Shown: positions 48,746-63,000, counted from the first letter of the stretch. The stretch is 64,000 bases of DNA from Mycteria americana (GCF_035582795.1 NC_134365.1:81945635-82009634), one strand, 5' to 3'. Program-made: numbers and translations. The notes: a model not told the origin generated them from the letters alone.

Positions 48746-50754
48746 GTTGTTACCAACTAGCAAGATTTCTCAGTGGAAATAAGCTATTTAGTCTATGTAT
48801 AGATCGTTCATCAGAGGGATTGAAATACATTCTTCACAAGCATACTGAACATACCCAGCCATTAATAACAAAATTTTTAGTGGTGAATAAAACAAAGGAT
48901 ATTACACATTGCCAGTAGGGAAATTGATTTATCTTGCTTTGGTTGGTTGTTTGCATTAAGAAATGTCACACATATTCGAAGTGTTTTGCATAGCTAGTGT
49001 CTTGTGTTTTGCCATACCAAAATCTCTGCTAGACTGTATTTTGGCATCTTTTTCTTGACCTCATGTCAGCAAGGAAACAACTACTTTCAGTGAAGTGTGT
49101 TTAGCCAATTAACGTATATACTTTATATACACATACATCTAAATTTATATATAGTTATGCATGTGTTTAGATATGTTGATGAATTAGAGTGAAAAACTTA
49201 TTTGCTTCTCCGAAAAGGACCACACTGAGGTGTGTATACACTGACTTTGTATACAGTCTTCAAGGATGACTTATTGACACGGGAAGACTTGCTGCTTCTG
49301 AGAGTCGGACTTCAGAGAACTTGCACTACTGGACCTTATCTTTTCCTTTTGAAATCAGTGGCTTTAAGATAATTAAAACTATATTTATGGACTTACAAGA
49401 CAGCTTGCAGACTCATAGAGCCAAAGCACAGCCCCTACAAGTGGAATTCAGTTTGCCTAGGTCCACAAGGCTGGTTGGCACAGTCTCAGATAAGTTTAAG
49501 TCAATTGGTTAAAAAAAATATGCAGTCCATGATATAGCCATAGAGGCAGTATATAAGGCATGTTATGCTTTAGACACTTTTAAAACTGCGTTTCAGAGCT
49601 TTATGAACATAGCCAGTGAGCATCGTTACGCTAATGGTGATGATTCCACTCTAAGTATTTATAAATTTTCAAACTACATCTTGAAAGACAGAAAGTACTT
49701 AAGTTACATCCTGAAAATGAAATTTAGAAGACTTATAACACTAAATTCGTTAATGTCCAGATTTGGCTTGAGGTTTTTGTGTTTGTTTGTTGGGTTTTTT
49801 TTTCCTAAACTTATTGAGATCAATGATACATACAAGTAAAATTTGGAAATTCCTTACTGTGGCTGATATTGAGTTCTTTGAGCAGAAAATGCCTCATCAG
49901 AACATACACGGAAAATTTTTTTGTGTGGCTTTTTTTGTTTTCAGTGCTAACATAAATAAACTGTTTAACTGATTTTGTATAAACTTTCCAAAAAAAATCT
50001 CAAGCATGGAAAATTTCAGCCCAAAATGGAGTTTATTTGAGAAAATTACAAGCAACAGAAAAAGAGGGTTAGAATGGAAATCTGAACTCCTCATTAACTA
50101 GACTTAAGCGCCAACTTAAATGCCAGGGTTTTTTTCTGTTAATATTTGGTTTAAAGTTACATACAGGTTTGGAAGAGCTTAGCTCTTTTTAACCCCTTTT
50201 TTATTGCTGTCACTGACTTAGTTTTGTTTCAAAGTGATGGCATGGGTTCAGGACTCAATAGCTATCTTCACCGCAGCAGGAGACATACTTTTTAACTTTT
50301 TCTTTCAGATCATCGCTTGAGACCGTGTTCACATAGCCTTAAATTCCACCTAAATCCCTCTCCCTAGTATTTACTATTGGCTGGCTCTAAATATTTAGTG
50401 GCACAAGCCAATGGGGATCATTAGGCTAAGGCGGGCCTTAGGCTGTCGGATTATGGCTTCTGGTTTCCATTACAGATCTGTGGCAGTGCGAGGAGAAGAC
50501 ATGAGGTCTACCTAACGCAGCAGAAAGGTATGCATAAAACTCAGTAAAATACAATGCAGCCGAAACAATGGCGTACTGTGTTTTTAATCCTTAGCTGGGG
50601 CAGAAACCTGCACAGTTTCATCTCTGAAACGATGGCAAGTAATGTTTTAAGCACATGTCATACGTTTCATCTGGAAATCTCAAGGCCTTTAGGAAAGCGA
50701 GGAGATGGATGTTATTTGACTGCTTTTACTCTTGGTCTAAGTAAATATGGAGAT

Positions 50755-50890
50755 TGCTGTGGTCTAATGGATAGGACCTGCATCTAACTCCTTAGCAAGC
50801 AGCTAACTCCATTCCTGGCTCTGCTGCAAATTCCCTATGTAACCTCTGGCAAACTTTCTCTTCCTCTGCTCCTTCCTTTGGAAAATTCCT
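50755..50890 (+). repeat. tRNA-derived SINE fossil with intact box A
   Basis: TGGTCTAATGG at 50760-50770 fits the pol III box A consensus TRGYNNARNNG exactly. It is followed by a decayed box B region (ACTCCATTCCTGGCTCTGCTG) and by CCCTATGTAACCTCTGGCAA, the equivalent of 'ctgtgtgaccttgggcaa' in MIR/CORE-type SINEs. This is a repeat, not a functional tRNA; no cloverleaf can be drawn. Confidence 0.6.
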
Positions 50891-53800
50891 CTGAATTCAG
50901 GGGGGCATTTTGTTGGGGGAATGCAGGATGAGGAGTCGCTTTACCAGATTTGGAGTCTCTTTTGCTTTTTGAAGGTTAGCCAATTCAGTTCAGAGACCAA
51001 CAATGAATGTCTCCATTGCAGTTCTTAAGAGAATTGTCTCTTTTTCCAGTGATGTAAATTTTGTTTACATTTTATGCTTTCTACTTTTAAAAACCTCCCT
51101 GGTCTGTCTTTTTTCCCAATTTTTTAGTCCAAAAGATCTTTATTAGATATACAGAAGAAGGGATCCAAGTATGTATTAAAAGCAATTATAAGAACTCTTA
51201 ATTTAAAAAGTGCCTATTGCAAACATTCAGAAAACATTCGAGTGGTCAGTGATATTTCACTGAGTGTGGGAGTGCACGCTTCTCTTATGTTTAAGTTATG
51301 AGAATGATTAACTTTTCTATAAGTGTGAGGAAGCAACTGACAACCCAGGCACCTGGAAGAGCAGGGCTACAACTCTGGTGCCGCAGCTCCGAAACAGAGG
51401 TCCCTGACACTTAAAAGAAGGCAATTAAAAGAAGACTTCTGTCGAGCACTGACAGTCTGCAGAAACACGCATGCAAACTAAATGGCAAGGTGCCTACACG
51501 CTAAGGCCATAATCAGGCAGCCTGAATCCCATGAGTGCCTGTGCCTAGTTTTTCCTATCGGCTGCTTTTCAACGTCTCCATCTTTAGCTTACTTCAGTCC
51601 TCTGAGCCATGCTTCAGAGGCCTTCAGAGGTGCTTGGCTTTCTCCACTGAGTAAGCATAGGGTCTTAAGTAGGTTATAGGCGGTCTGAATGTGGTCCTCA
51701 GGGCCTAGTCATGTTCTCACTAAATGATATCGAACCCTTCACTGTCATCGCTGAAAGCTGAAGTGGACTCTGGTCTGTCCATAGCAACAGTTAGTATTAG
51801 TTAAAATTTACAAAACCATAAGCTATTGATTGACATTTCTGATAAATTCAGATTCTTTAGACAGACAACTCCACCACTGGTTAAACATATTTCTGGATTT
51901 CTGAAAATGCTCTGAAAATTTCAGCCATTTCTTCCCTAGCATACCTCTCTTCAAGGAGATCTGATTACGCAGAAAGCTTGAAAGTGTTGTAACAAGCTGC
52001 ATTTTGCTGTTTCCATTTTTCAGTAACATGGACAAAAATACAATCTAATGAGCAAAACATTTATTTTGGTACAGGATTCTTCCTGCTGCTTAATGCTCTT
52101 TCCTTCTGCTTTTTTCTAGAGCACAGGGTTTTTCACATTGGCAGGATGCGTGTGGACATGAGCTGAAAATATATTTAATCTTAAATTTGGTAGCAAGCAC
52201 TAAGTTATTGAACAACAATGCCTGCATGAAGACAAAATTATGTCAGCCTAGTAGGGACTTACGATAAGGTAGTTACTAACTTTCTTGAGTATTCTGGGGC
52301 CTGCTTTCAAATAAATAGGGTCCAGCATTTTCTGAAGTAGCAGTACTTCTGATATGAACAGTTTGTACAGAATCTACAACTCAGACTACAGCCTTTCTTG
52401 TGAAGCAGATACAAAAAATCCATAATTCAAATACATTTTTGATGTATTTTTCTCCAGCAGCTTGAGCATGCTCAGTGCTGTCACAGCATGTCATGAAGGT
52501 TAAAGTAACCTGTATTAGGAAATGACGTGGCAATTCAGTGCTGCAAGACTTGTGCTGATTATGGTGGGCCTGGAATAAAAATAAAGATATAAGCTCAGTC
52601 TAACCATTTAATCTTAGACACTTCTATGGACAACAGCAGCTCCCTTCCTGATGCCGATACAAACCTTATGTTCCTTTTTTCCCTGCAGGAAGCACTCAGG
52701 CTAATGTTTGTTAGCAGGGAGCTGTTTGCAAGCGGGAGAAATGCTGTGTGTGTGGCTACTCTCAGAAATGCTCACAAATTCCAATATTGTTCTGTGACTG
52801 GCACTATGTAACATCTACATTTGAGATATTTCCGTGCTCTGACCAGAAAAAGCCCAACTGAATCCAACTCTTGGTCTTCATGGAAGGGCCCCTCACAAAG
52901 GTACTCCATCCACGTCGAGGTCCACCTGGACACACAGCTTCTTTGGTGCTGATTTATGCAACCTGATATGTTTACTCTGCTGTGGCTATTTCCTTCCAGT
53001 GATGAAAATACCTCAGAGTGGCAGAGAGCTGCTTTTCTTTCTCACGATTTCTTCCCTTTTGCCCTCTAGGAGATGCTGATGTTGTCTGTCAGCTTGGAGC
53101 TTCATCCTCCCATCAGTGAGCTACCAGTCCTGCTGCTACTTCAGCCTTGTGTGGATGGTGAGCCTGTGTGTGACAGTGACTGAAAGGCAGAAAGGAAAGA
53201 GATGACCTTGCAGGGGGTCAAGAATGAGGTGGGATTTGGCAACGAAACTCTATGGATGCTTTCAAGTTTGTAAGCTGGGGCTGGGCTCTGTGCCGTAGGT
53301 CAAGGAGCAGGGAATGGCTCAATGTCTCTTCTTTTTCTCCCTGTCATTCCTAGCCCTCTACTCCAAAGCTGTGCTGCTCTGAGAGGCTGAAGAGTTGAGT
53401 CTACTGCTTTTGCACATAGTGTTGTCCTCCCGCACGAATATGCTCGGGAGGGTGAGAAGCCGTGGTGAAAGTGCTTTGACCTTCACAAGCTTTTAGCAAC
53501 ACAGTTTTTGCTCATTCCTTCATTGCCCTCAATTTTTGCCAGATGAGTGGACATGCCCCAAGGCACAATTACTGATGGTCTGCAGAGAAGGAACACAGTA
53601 AAACAGAAAAAATATTCACGAAAAGTAACCAAGCTCTTAGGCTTATTTAATGATATCTTCCATTTCTTAAAAGGGACTATATTTTTAAAAGCTTTTAGAT
53701 GATTAAAATTCTAGTAATTTGAAAATCCTGCTAGGTGTCTGCCTGCTTATTCAGGTGCTTAATTACTTTTTAAAATCTGGTCATCAGAGCTTTCTTTCCA

Positions 53801-56591
53801 TACAGATTTTTGGGGCGATTTCTCCTGTGTTGGAACTGTCACCAGCCATTGTTTTGCTGTCACCTGTAAGAGAAGGATATGTCCACTGCTTATAACTGCC
53901 AGATAACCTTTCAGAAAGCATAAGTTAAGATTTAATGTTATATGGTTAAAACATGGCTACGATATTGCTGTTAATGTGGGTGACCCAATGCCTGAAACCA
54001 AAATGTAAGATGCTTGTTTTTCCTGGTGAGGCTCTGAAGCTGATACTCCATCAGTGTAGGAATGAAGCCAAGTAATATGACAAGTGAAATGTTGTGGTTC
54101 TGGGAATTTCTAGCAGGCTTATGGCTCATATGTGTATTTCATGTGAAAGCATGTCATGTGCCTGTCCTGGCTGATCCTGTATACAGCTGTTGAACAAAAG
54201 TATGTGGAAGAAAGCTTGCATGCAAATCTCTCTTCTATGTGTACCAAATAGAGGTGTTTTCTTTTCAGTCCAGGAGATGTTAATTATTGGGGCTGGGCAA
54301 GGAAGTACTTTCAGCAAAGGACTTTTGCTCTGAAGAATGGCAGGTTTTCCCACTTGGAAAAATTAATCTTTAATATGTCTTTTGCTTCTAGAGTTTATAG
54401 GGCAATTTGTAGTGTATATTATTACTAACTAGTATAAAGCTGCTATTAGAAAGCTAGGTGCCAACGAAGAAAACAGCATCCTTTCCTAAGAGAAAGAGAG
54501 GCTAAAAGTTTTGTAAGGTGTATTGGAGTTTTGCTTGCATGTATCAGTTTAGTAGGACAGAAAGAGGTAATAACAGGATTCTCACCAGAAGAAAGATAAT
54601 TCAGCCTTTAATTGATGTACACTTTTTTTAATTGTTGCAATGCGCTTTCATTACCTGAAATTTAGCATGCCAGTCATGATAACTGATATGCTACTCTACC
54701 TGTAAACTTGTTATTTTCTCTATCATCAACATTTCTCAGAAGTGAGTTATTGAAAACTGCAAAGACACATTGAGACACTGCAGTTTATTGCTTACTTTGC
54801 TTATAAGGAATCTCTGATCCTTGATGTGATATAGATTATATATAGAATTGCAAATGTAGTATTCAAGAGACTGACAGAATTTCTGTGTCCATGCAGCTTC
54901 AGACCATCAGTGTGACCTGAACCCTTGAACTCTTAATAGTGAAAGCATGAATCCTCTCAGATGGGAGTAAAGAGCTAGACTTGTAATGAGGTAGTTTATG
55001 TAAGCTTTTTTGCTGATCATGCAAAAATAGTCAAAAAAAGATGGGAATAAGACACGCTCAGAATGGGGCTCATGCTTTTTCTTTGAGCTTCTGCAAAAGT
55101 CAGGAAGTACATGGCGATTGGAACTATTGCTGGTCCATGACTGGTTGATTTTAGGGAGAGCAGGTGATGTTTTAAAACCCCTTCAAAAACATCTGTGCTT
55201 ACACTGGCTTCAAATAGCGACAAAAGCATTGAGAAGCTGTTTTTATGGGAAGTTTGAGGAGGGAAGTCAGAAATAATGGATAGGGAAGAACATACCAGTG
55301 GATTTGATAGTTTGGTGACCTTCCTTAAACAATAAATAATCCATCCTAATAATTTTGAGCTGTTATCCTAGTTAAAAGCCAAAAGGATTCTTCCTTGATC
55401 AGTTGAACATTGAGAAGCTTAGGTTTCTTATGTTAAATTCTTCCATGACTTCTCACCTGCAAGGTTTTCCTGTTTTTTGAAGTCGAGACAAACATCATTC
55501 AAGAGTGGCTCAGCTGTGCTGATCAGGGAGACAGATTAAGATGATGTTTCTCTCAGCCAAGAAATGTGACAGTCTGCTTCTATATGGAGTCAATTTTAAG
55601 AAGTCTTACTTAAGAAAACAGAAGGAAGAAATGAAGAGTTTAGTCCGTGACATTTCCTTCCTTCTCCCCCTAAATTTGTAATATATAAATACTCCCTGAA
55701 ATCATTGCTTGGAGTGACCTTGAATGGGTTCTCAACCTTTGATGAATTGCTTTCAGGTTTTATTTCTGAGGAGTTTGCACAATTAAAGAAGATATTCCTA
55801 GGGAATTCCCTAGGAAGATCTGTCTGTCTTGTTATGGGATATGTTTCTTGTACTGTCACAAGATGAAATGAGGGGCTCCCCTGACAAATATAAAAGTTAT
55901 GTGACAACCCATCTATTTTTAGATGATTTAAATCAGTGAAGAGGGAAAAACATTTGTTTCCAAGACTGTAATTTTCCAGATGACACCACTTTATTGCACG
56001 GTGCCATACCATGAGAAAGAGCATTCTTGTGGCTTTTGAACTGGAAATCCTGTAGGAATGCTATTTCTGGCATTTATTTGCTGTGAAGCCAGGCACACAT
56101 GGAGAGCAGACAGACTGACCAGATACAGTTTGTGGTATTAAGGCATTCAAAAAAGTCCCTGCTGCACAGCCCTTTTCCAGTATATGAAGTGTTGAGTGAA
56201 GTTGAAAAATTATCAATGAAGATCAAATCTGAAAGCCATGATCTGATCAGACAGCCAGACTTTCACGCTATTAATGTATTCCTTCCTCTTGCACAAACGC
56301 TGTTTTGAAAATTCAGGTTTTCTGTCTTCATACATTGATGCTTATAAAATAAGTCTCGGTAATGAACAAGATTTTGATACAAAGTGGGAGTGAAGGTTGA
56401 ATGAACACTTTAGTGAAAAACCAAATGCGGTCACTCCAGGTAACTGGGAAGATATTTTTTTTACTTACCTGAGTACTGCGTGTGAGCATGCAAAAAAAAT
56501 GTTGACTGAAGAATGAACACAAGCGTAGACAGCTTAGGCCCATTCTTTGGTATCCTTCCGAAGCGGGCAGTCATAGGGAATTCAGTATGGC

Positions 56592-56622
56592 TACCCATGC
56601 AAGAAGAGTTTTTGCATGGGTA
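56592..56622. repeat. Short tight hairpin, 14-bp stem
   Basis: TACCCATGCAA (56592-56602) pairs perfectly with TTGCATGGGTA (56612-56622). One G-T wobble and two further A-T pairs extend the stem to 14, leaving the 3-base loop GAG. Confidence 0.9.
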
Positions 56623-56887
56623 AGTGCTTATGGGAGGTAGCTCTCTATAGCTTAAGAATTTGTATCTTCAGATACTTTCTGTATTCAGTTAAATAGAGCA
56701 TGCTGGATTTTTCCTTTAAAAAAAAAAGTATGCTCTGAAATTTTTCTTGTATATAGTTGTGTCTCTCCACAGCCTCTCTCATAGGAACAGCTCTAAAATG
56801 ATAGTCTGCCTGAACGGAGCAAAAACCCTAATAAATATGGTGCATTCCTCTTTAAAAAGTGTATTTATTTAGTAAGTTTAGAAACCA

Positions 56888-57044
56888 CTCTGAGGTTAGG
56901 TTACAGCTATTGGGATTAGAGGGCGTCTCGTGGGCAGTTCAGACATCAAGCTATAGGTCCGTGGAGCGAAGCTGAGCTGTTTCTAGCCTGATGTCTGAAT
57001 TATGAATTAGGTTCATTCTAATTCCAATGGGGTAAACCTCAGAG
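56888..57044. repeat. 157-bp imperfect foldback element
   Basis: Three nested stem blocks share one centre. CTCTGAGGTT (56888-56897) pairs with AACCTCAGAG (57035-57044), perfect over 10. ATTGGGATTAGA (56909-56920) pairs with TCTAATTCCAAT (57017-57028), 11 of 12. TTCAGACATCAAGCTA (56938-56953) pairs with TAGCCTGATGTCTGAA (56984-56999), 15 of 16. The gaps between blocks two and three are 17 bases on both sides. It looks like an old foldback/MITE or one of the palindromic conserved repeat families. The inner part alone would make a hairpin RNA of about 66 nt. Confidence 0.85.
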
Positions 57045-57049
57045 CAGTT

Positions 57050-60000
57050 TATATACTTATGGCTAAGTGCTGCTAAAATACAGGCTATTTATTTAAAACA
57101 TACATGTAAAATGTAGTATCTAAAAAAGATGTCCGGCCTAGCGATGCTGGAGCACAGCAACCCAGCCAAATAAAAGCTGAATTCCAACTTTGGAGCCCTA
57201 CGGAAGGGGATGGCACAGCTGGCTTTATGCCACACGCTGATACTCCCGGCTAGGCCAGATCCCCGCTTGGCTCAGGGTGAACTGGAACAGCCACAAGACT
57301 AAATTAATTTGCCTCAGCCCAAGGCACTTGCCTCTTCCTCGGTCATGCCTGTCATGCCAAGGCTGGGAGAGCCTTGGGTCGTGATGCCCTCCCTTGGCCA
57401 TTCAGGAAAGTTCCTTAGGCCAAGAACACTCTGCAGGGCTGGCTCCTCTCACTTTCTATCGCTGGAGCTGTGCAAAGAAGCCCGAGTCTACTTTTTGGTC
57501 TAGTTGGATATTTGGGGAGTAGAACGGAGCTGGAGGGTTGAGCAGCAAGCACAGGATTTATTAATAGCATCAGCAACCGCTTCCATCTGGAGCCACCCTG
57601 GTCTCTGAGCTCATTCAAGCAGCAGTGCCAGCTGGTGAACCTCTCACCTTAATCATACGTCTTTGACCCCTGCTGCTAGCGTCCAGGTAGCTGTGCCAAG
57701 CTGCAGTCTACAGCTGGCTTTTTCACAGGACGCTTCTGACTGGCTGCCTTGTGGGGAAGAGCAGTCAGAGAGGGTTTCGGCAGGAGGCTAAGCCATCCCT
57801 TCCTCTATTCATTTTGCTCAGACTACCGGAGAATCTAAAGAAGAGACAGCATCTGGTGTTTTTTTCCTGGGGTGGGAGTGGAACAGAAACTACCTGTCAT
57901 TTTAGGACAGCTGAGCTGGCTCCATCACTATACAAAAAAAATTAGTCAGTTTACACTCTGGTTCTCTCTTCCCTCCTCACCATCCTCCTTTAATTTCCAT
58001 TCCAGGAATTAATGGGACAAAATACCTCTCAAGTAATTACTTCTGCCTTGGCATTGAGTGAGTTGTAGAGAAATCTTCTGGAAACTGCCATTCCCAGGTT
58101 TGGTCAGAAGGTGAAGATCTGTTGCAGATGCAGAAGCAGCAGATGTGTGGTGGACACAAAGGGCTGATTTCTTTGGGCACTGAGGAATTGTCATAGGGCT
58201 GAAGGAGTGCAGAATTAATTCATGTAGGGATCCTGGGGCCAAAGATCACTTTATACAAATTTGCAGGAGTTGGCAAAACTAAATGTCACAAGTGAGCTAG
58301 TGGGAGTTAAAAACTGAACATGGACAAAACCCACTGTTATCGTTTTCTGTTTTCAAAGGAACTAAATCTCGCCATTTTGTGTGGCAGCAGAGTGCTTACT
58401 CATAGTTCTTGGATGCCTGAGGCTGACCATGCAGCACTAAATATGCGTGAGTGTAATGAGAATATGGGAATGATCCATCTCCCTCAGCTGCCTAAATCTA
58501 TTCAGAGACCCCTGGGAGACAATACTTCATCTGGCATAACTGAATTTTGGACTGGGCTCCACTCGGTACAGGAACAAGAAGTGGAGTGCTTTCAGTGGAC
58601 TGCTGGGATATCAGCAAACTTCTCACGTAGTTGATAAGCACAAAGGTAACTCTAATGAAAGGTTTTGGAAAGTGAGATAAAAGCAATGAAAGATCTGAAT
58701 AGTAGATCTCCACCTAGCCCTGCTGCTGTCCTTTGGTCTGTGATTCTAACTATCATCCCCCTCTGGGCATTGTCAAATATGTCTATATTATCAACAACCT
58801 TTCCCTGGGCTGTAGCATTCAACTAGGTGGGTAGTAACGGCAAGGTCATACTAAAGCCTTTTATTCAGATGCACTCCCAGTGCAGGAGAAAGATCACATC
58901 GAGAATTGCTTGACTTTTTGCCTGCTCTCTACCCAGAGTATTTAGTCAATAAGATTTGGTCAGATGAATGTGTCTCTTTGTTTCACTTTGTTTTGATAGG
59001 TTACTTATCTGTCCTCAGAGCTATCTGGATTAGCATCTGGGTTACTTCAGAGGAGGTAGAGCAGGTCCTTGAGGTATGATGGCACTACAGAACAGACACG
59101 ATGGCTTGGTTAGGGCTCAGAAGTTGTGCCTGCAATGTGTTAGAACCAGCTGCATGCCTGGAATGTTATTTTCTTTGCTGATGACCAATACACATGACTA
59201 GAGGAAAAATTCTCCAGGAAAGTGTCATAGGAGAATATGCATCAGTCAGTAAAAGCAGAATTACAGAAAAAAAAAAAGATCCTGTTGTAAGAGATTAAGT
59301 ACCTATCAAGTGGCAACAGCAGTTTATTTTCCTCGAGCAAAAGTAATGGATATACTTAGACATAATCCTACCCTCAAGTGTTTTAATTCTGATGGCACTT
59401 CTTATCAAGGAGAGTCGCCAAAATGGAAAAGTGCACACTCTAATGGAAACAATGTCATAAATTTGACAGCATTTCTACAAGGTAGTTTGACACCTAAATT
59501 AGCTAAGAAGGCTTGAAATAAGATGGAAAAAAAAAAAAAATGAAAAGGAAAGAAAAAGATTTGCTTTGAGTCAGTGTTTTTATTATTTGATGAGTGTTTT
59601 GCAGCCTGTGTTTTCACAGCCAATTAAGATACAAAGGGTAAGAGGATTAGGTCTTGTTTGTTTTATTCTACCTTCCCAGTCTGTTGACTGGCTAATCAAG
59701 AAAGCTCCACGCCCAGGTGGAATTCATACCCACTTGCAATTTCTCTTTGCCTCCACGTTTTACTTGAAAATGTACTTTGTTAAACTCGCAACTCATCCTA
59801 TACCTTTGAAACAAAAAAGGCAAATGCAATGGATCCGAGCTTCCATGTCTCTTGGGCTCTTAGTGTTGGTATTGTAGACATTGCTTATCTGTACAGGATA
59901 GAGAATATGCCAATACACTTATTTATTCCATGCAGATGACCAAAATCACATCTGTACGCTGATATATGGAATGCTGATATGACCAGACTTGCTTGTATAC

Positions 60001-63000
60001 CTCCTTAACTTCATTTGTAAGGAGATAATTTTTTCCTAATCAAATATTTGCAGGTTATTAAAATCACCCAGCAGGCTAATGAGGCCTGCAGTGTGTTTCT
60101 ATGCGATTCCTAGTATATTTTCTCAACCTAAGCAAAACCAAAGTTGTGTAGCTCAAGGAGCACCTGAGGGGAAAAAAATGCATGCTTTAAAGAGGCACAG
60201 TGCTTTTGTGCTCTCTTCTTGCTCCTGGTGGAGAAAGTATTAGTTTTGTACTAGCCCATACTATCACCAGATTACTGTGCAACCCTCCGTGCAGAATATG
60301 GCATGCTGTAAAGAAAGCTGCTTATGTGCAAACTGAATTTTTGGTTCAGCATAGATCAGTTAGGCTATGTTATATTTGAAGTCTATGGATTTAATAAAAC
60401 AAGAGACTTCAAGGTTGGAGATCATTCTGGAGAGCTCAGCTTAAGTTCCTGAAATGTAATTTTCCTTCCCTACTCGTATGAGAATTTGTTGCCTGTATGG
60501 TGCAAGGAGTAGGATTTGATTGTCTGTCTTCAAGGAAGGGGGAGGAAGACATATGGAAGAACTAGAGAAGGACATTCACACACACAAATAAAAAAGACAA
60601 AAAAAAAAAAAAGGCATAACCATTAGCATGTTGGTTGGAATGAAGTTCTTTCAGGTTCTCTCATGACATTCAGACTTTCAGTCTCCTCCATTCAAAAACT
60701 TAACATGACAGGTAGACCAAGATGATATAGTTTTGGGGTGATGAATTGAAACCATCTCTATAAGAAATAACAGAAAAACTCTCTGATATCTCTGTCAGCA
60801 TGTCTAATATTTTGAGACAGTCCGGAAGACATTTCATAAAACAAGCTTCCATGGCTCATTGCTTTATGTTGATTACTCATATTTTCCCTTTGTAGTAATG
60901 TTTTTCTAAATGCATTTCATTCAACACAGCGTTTCTCTGGCAACAAATGGCAGCTCATTGTTGAATAGCTAGCATTGCTTTGATGATTTTATTACTTCAG
61001 TGCCCATTTGCATAGCAGAATCCTCTGCAGAACTAACACAGCCAGTTCCTTGTGTCAAAATTTTCAGGAGGTTGAGCTTTAAAAGTGCACAGCTTTCAAC
61101 AGCAGAAAGATGAGTGCTTCATCCCATGAAAGTGTGTGAGGTTCAAGAAAGGTTCTTTACTGTATAGTGGCAAGGCCAAGGAAAACTAAAAGACTTTGTA
61201 AAATATTTTCACACACATGTGCAAAGACACCTTGGGACAGCTAAGAGCTGTCTACTTAGGACACTTCTGTGGGTTGGCAGAGAATGATTTAGCAGAGGTT
61301 TAAATTCAGTTTTTTATGTCCCAGCTGACAGCCGCAATCAGTAGGCTATCACTGAAGTTGTTTGGTCAGCCTCTTGTGTGTCTCTCTCCTGCCTCATATC
61401 AATGTGGTCCTCGGTTTTCCTCCTTCCCAGGCAGTCTAATCTCTGACACACGGTAAGAGGATTTCCATATTAATTTTTTTGCACAAAGAAAAAAGAAGTT
61501 CTCCCAAGCTTTAAAATGGAGTAATTTTAATCTGTTTCAGGTTCCCTCCAGGCCCTGACTCTACAGTGGCTGGCTAGGCCTAACACTCCACTGGAGTTCT
61601 TTGGTCTGCTTTATTGAGACTTAAGATACTTTCAGTTTATTTTGGAGGATTGCAGGCTGTGAGTCTATTGGAAGATCTGTAGCTTAGTCTGTCATCTGAG
61701 AGCAGTCCACTTATTTAAATAAATAAGTATTTATTTCAGTGAAACAAGGTTTTGACCTATATTCCAGATGAGTGTCAAATTACTGAAACTAAACTTTACA
61801 GAAAATTCCATTCAAAATTTAGAAGCAATTTTGTGATACAAGGTTATTCTAAATTAACCATTAAGCGTTCTGGTTTTATGGAACTGGTATTTTTGACATT
61901 AAAATGTATGGTAAAAAAGAATACTAACGGATGTTTGTGTTTTTCTGCAGACTCACACGAGGTGAACATCCTGACCTGAGCAAAGAAGGAGCAGGAGTTG
62001 TTGTACGGAGGAACTTGACATACTGATGCAAAGTTTTTAAACCACCATTGCAATGCTCCTTCTTAGCCAAATAGGTCCAGCTATATTGATAATTGTGGGA
62101 GCTGATTTGCCTCTGAAAGAAAAATACAATTATGACAGTATCCTAACTTGTTTTTGATAAAGAGAATAAACTTCTGGATTTCAGGTGTTAATTAAAGTGA
62201 GGATTCTTCCAATATATCACAGTGCTCCCACTAAACTAAGTTATAAAATTTATCTGGGAACAAGGGTAGGCCACTTCAGAAAACCCGGCTTCACATTCCT
62301 TGTCATTCCTCACATCCGTCCAAGGTGGTTGGAACCTCAAACCTTACCTCCTTAGTTTCAGAATATCCTTGCCACTAGGAGCTCTTGGTTACCTGACCAG
62401 CTCTCATTCTACTAGGATGAGAGCTAACTGGGTTGTAATTAACTGGACACTTCCATTTATCTCTTCATGCTGGATCAACACGGTAAAATGAAGACTGTAT
62501 ATTTAAAGCACTTGAAAGGCAGTAAACTTTAAAGTGGCATCTAATCAACCTGTGGAATTTGTTGCTGTGGGACATGGAGGCAAACAGTTTGAGAGTCAGG
62601 GTAGGATTAAGCACTTGAATAGGAATAATACCTGCAGTTAACTTGTGAGGTTAAAGTATTATGAGGTTTATCAGTTCTTTTGCTTCTGGGCATAAACTGC
62701 CATCTCAGCCTGTGAAAGAACTTGTTTCTGCTCTTGCTTATTGCTGTGAGCCGTTTGTGGGATGCTTTCACAGGGTGTGGGGCACCCAAGTAAGTTGGTG
62801 CTGGAGGGGAGGACAGCAAACTGGAGCAGTCAATAGCCCTACTGTGGAGCAGGGGCTGCCGCACTGGTTTTGATCCCCCCGCTTCTGAGGGATTCCACAG
62901 CCCATGTGGGAGGCAAGCAGAGCAGCCAGTGGGCTGCCTTATATTTAATCTTGTTCACAGAAAATTGTCAAGGCTGGGAAGTGATTTATCTTCCAGTCAC

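Larger units (their letters stand above)
47690..56580. other. Intergenic DNA, no gene recognised
   Basis: No supported gene. An acceptor-like CTTTTTTCCCTGCAG near 52689 is followed by about 40 open codons to a stop, but the peptide is not recognised and no partner exon is seen. A C10-T8-C-T7 pyrimidine run lies at 48720-48745, and an AT-rich TATA-type stretch at about 49110-49160. Confidence 0.55.

Noticed and set aside
50755-50830. Possible tRNA gene (exact box A)
   Set aside because: Box B is decayed, no acceptor stem or anticodon arm can be drawn, and the downstream sequence follows a MIR-like SINE core.
52689-52811. Acceptor-like site followed by about 40 open codons (EALRLMFVSRELFASGRN...)
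   Set aside because: The peptide is not recognised, there is no donor before the stop and no partner exon. A chance pyrimidine-AG is likely.
61710-61738. Palindromic ACTTATTTA / TAAATAAGT pair
   Set aside because: It is built from low-complexity TTTA/AAAT sequence, in which such pairs arise readily by chance.
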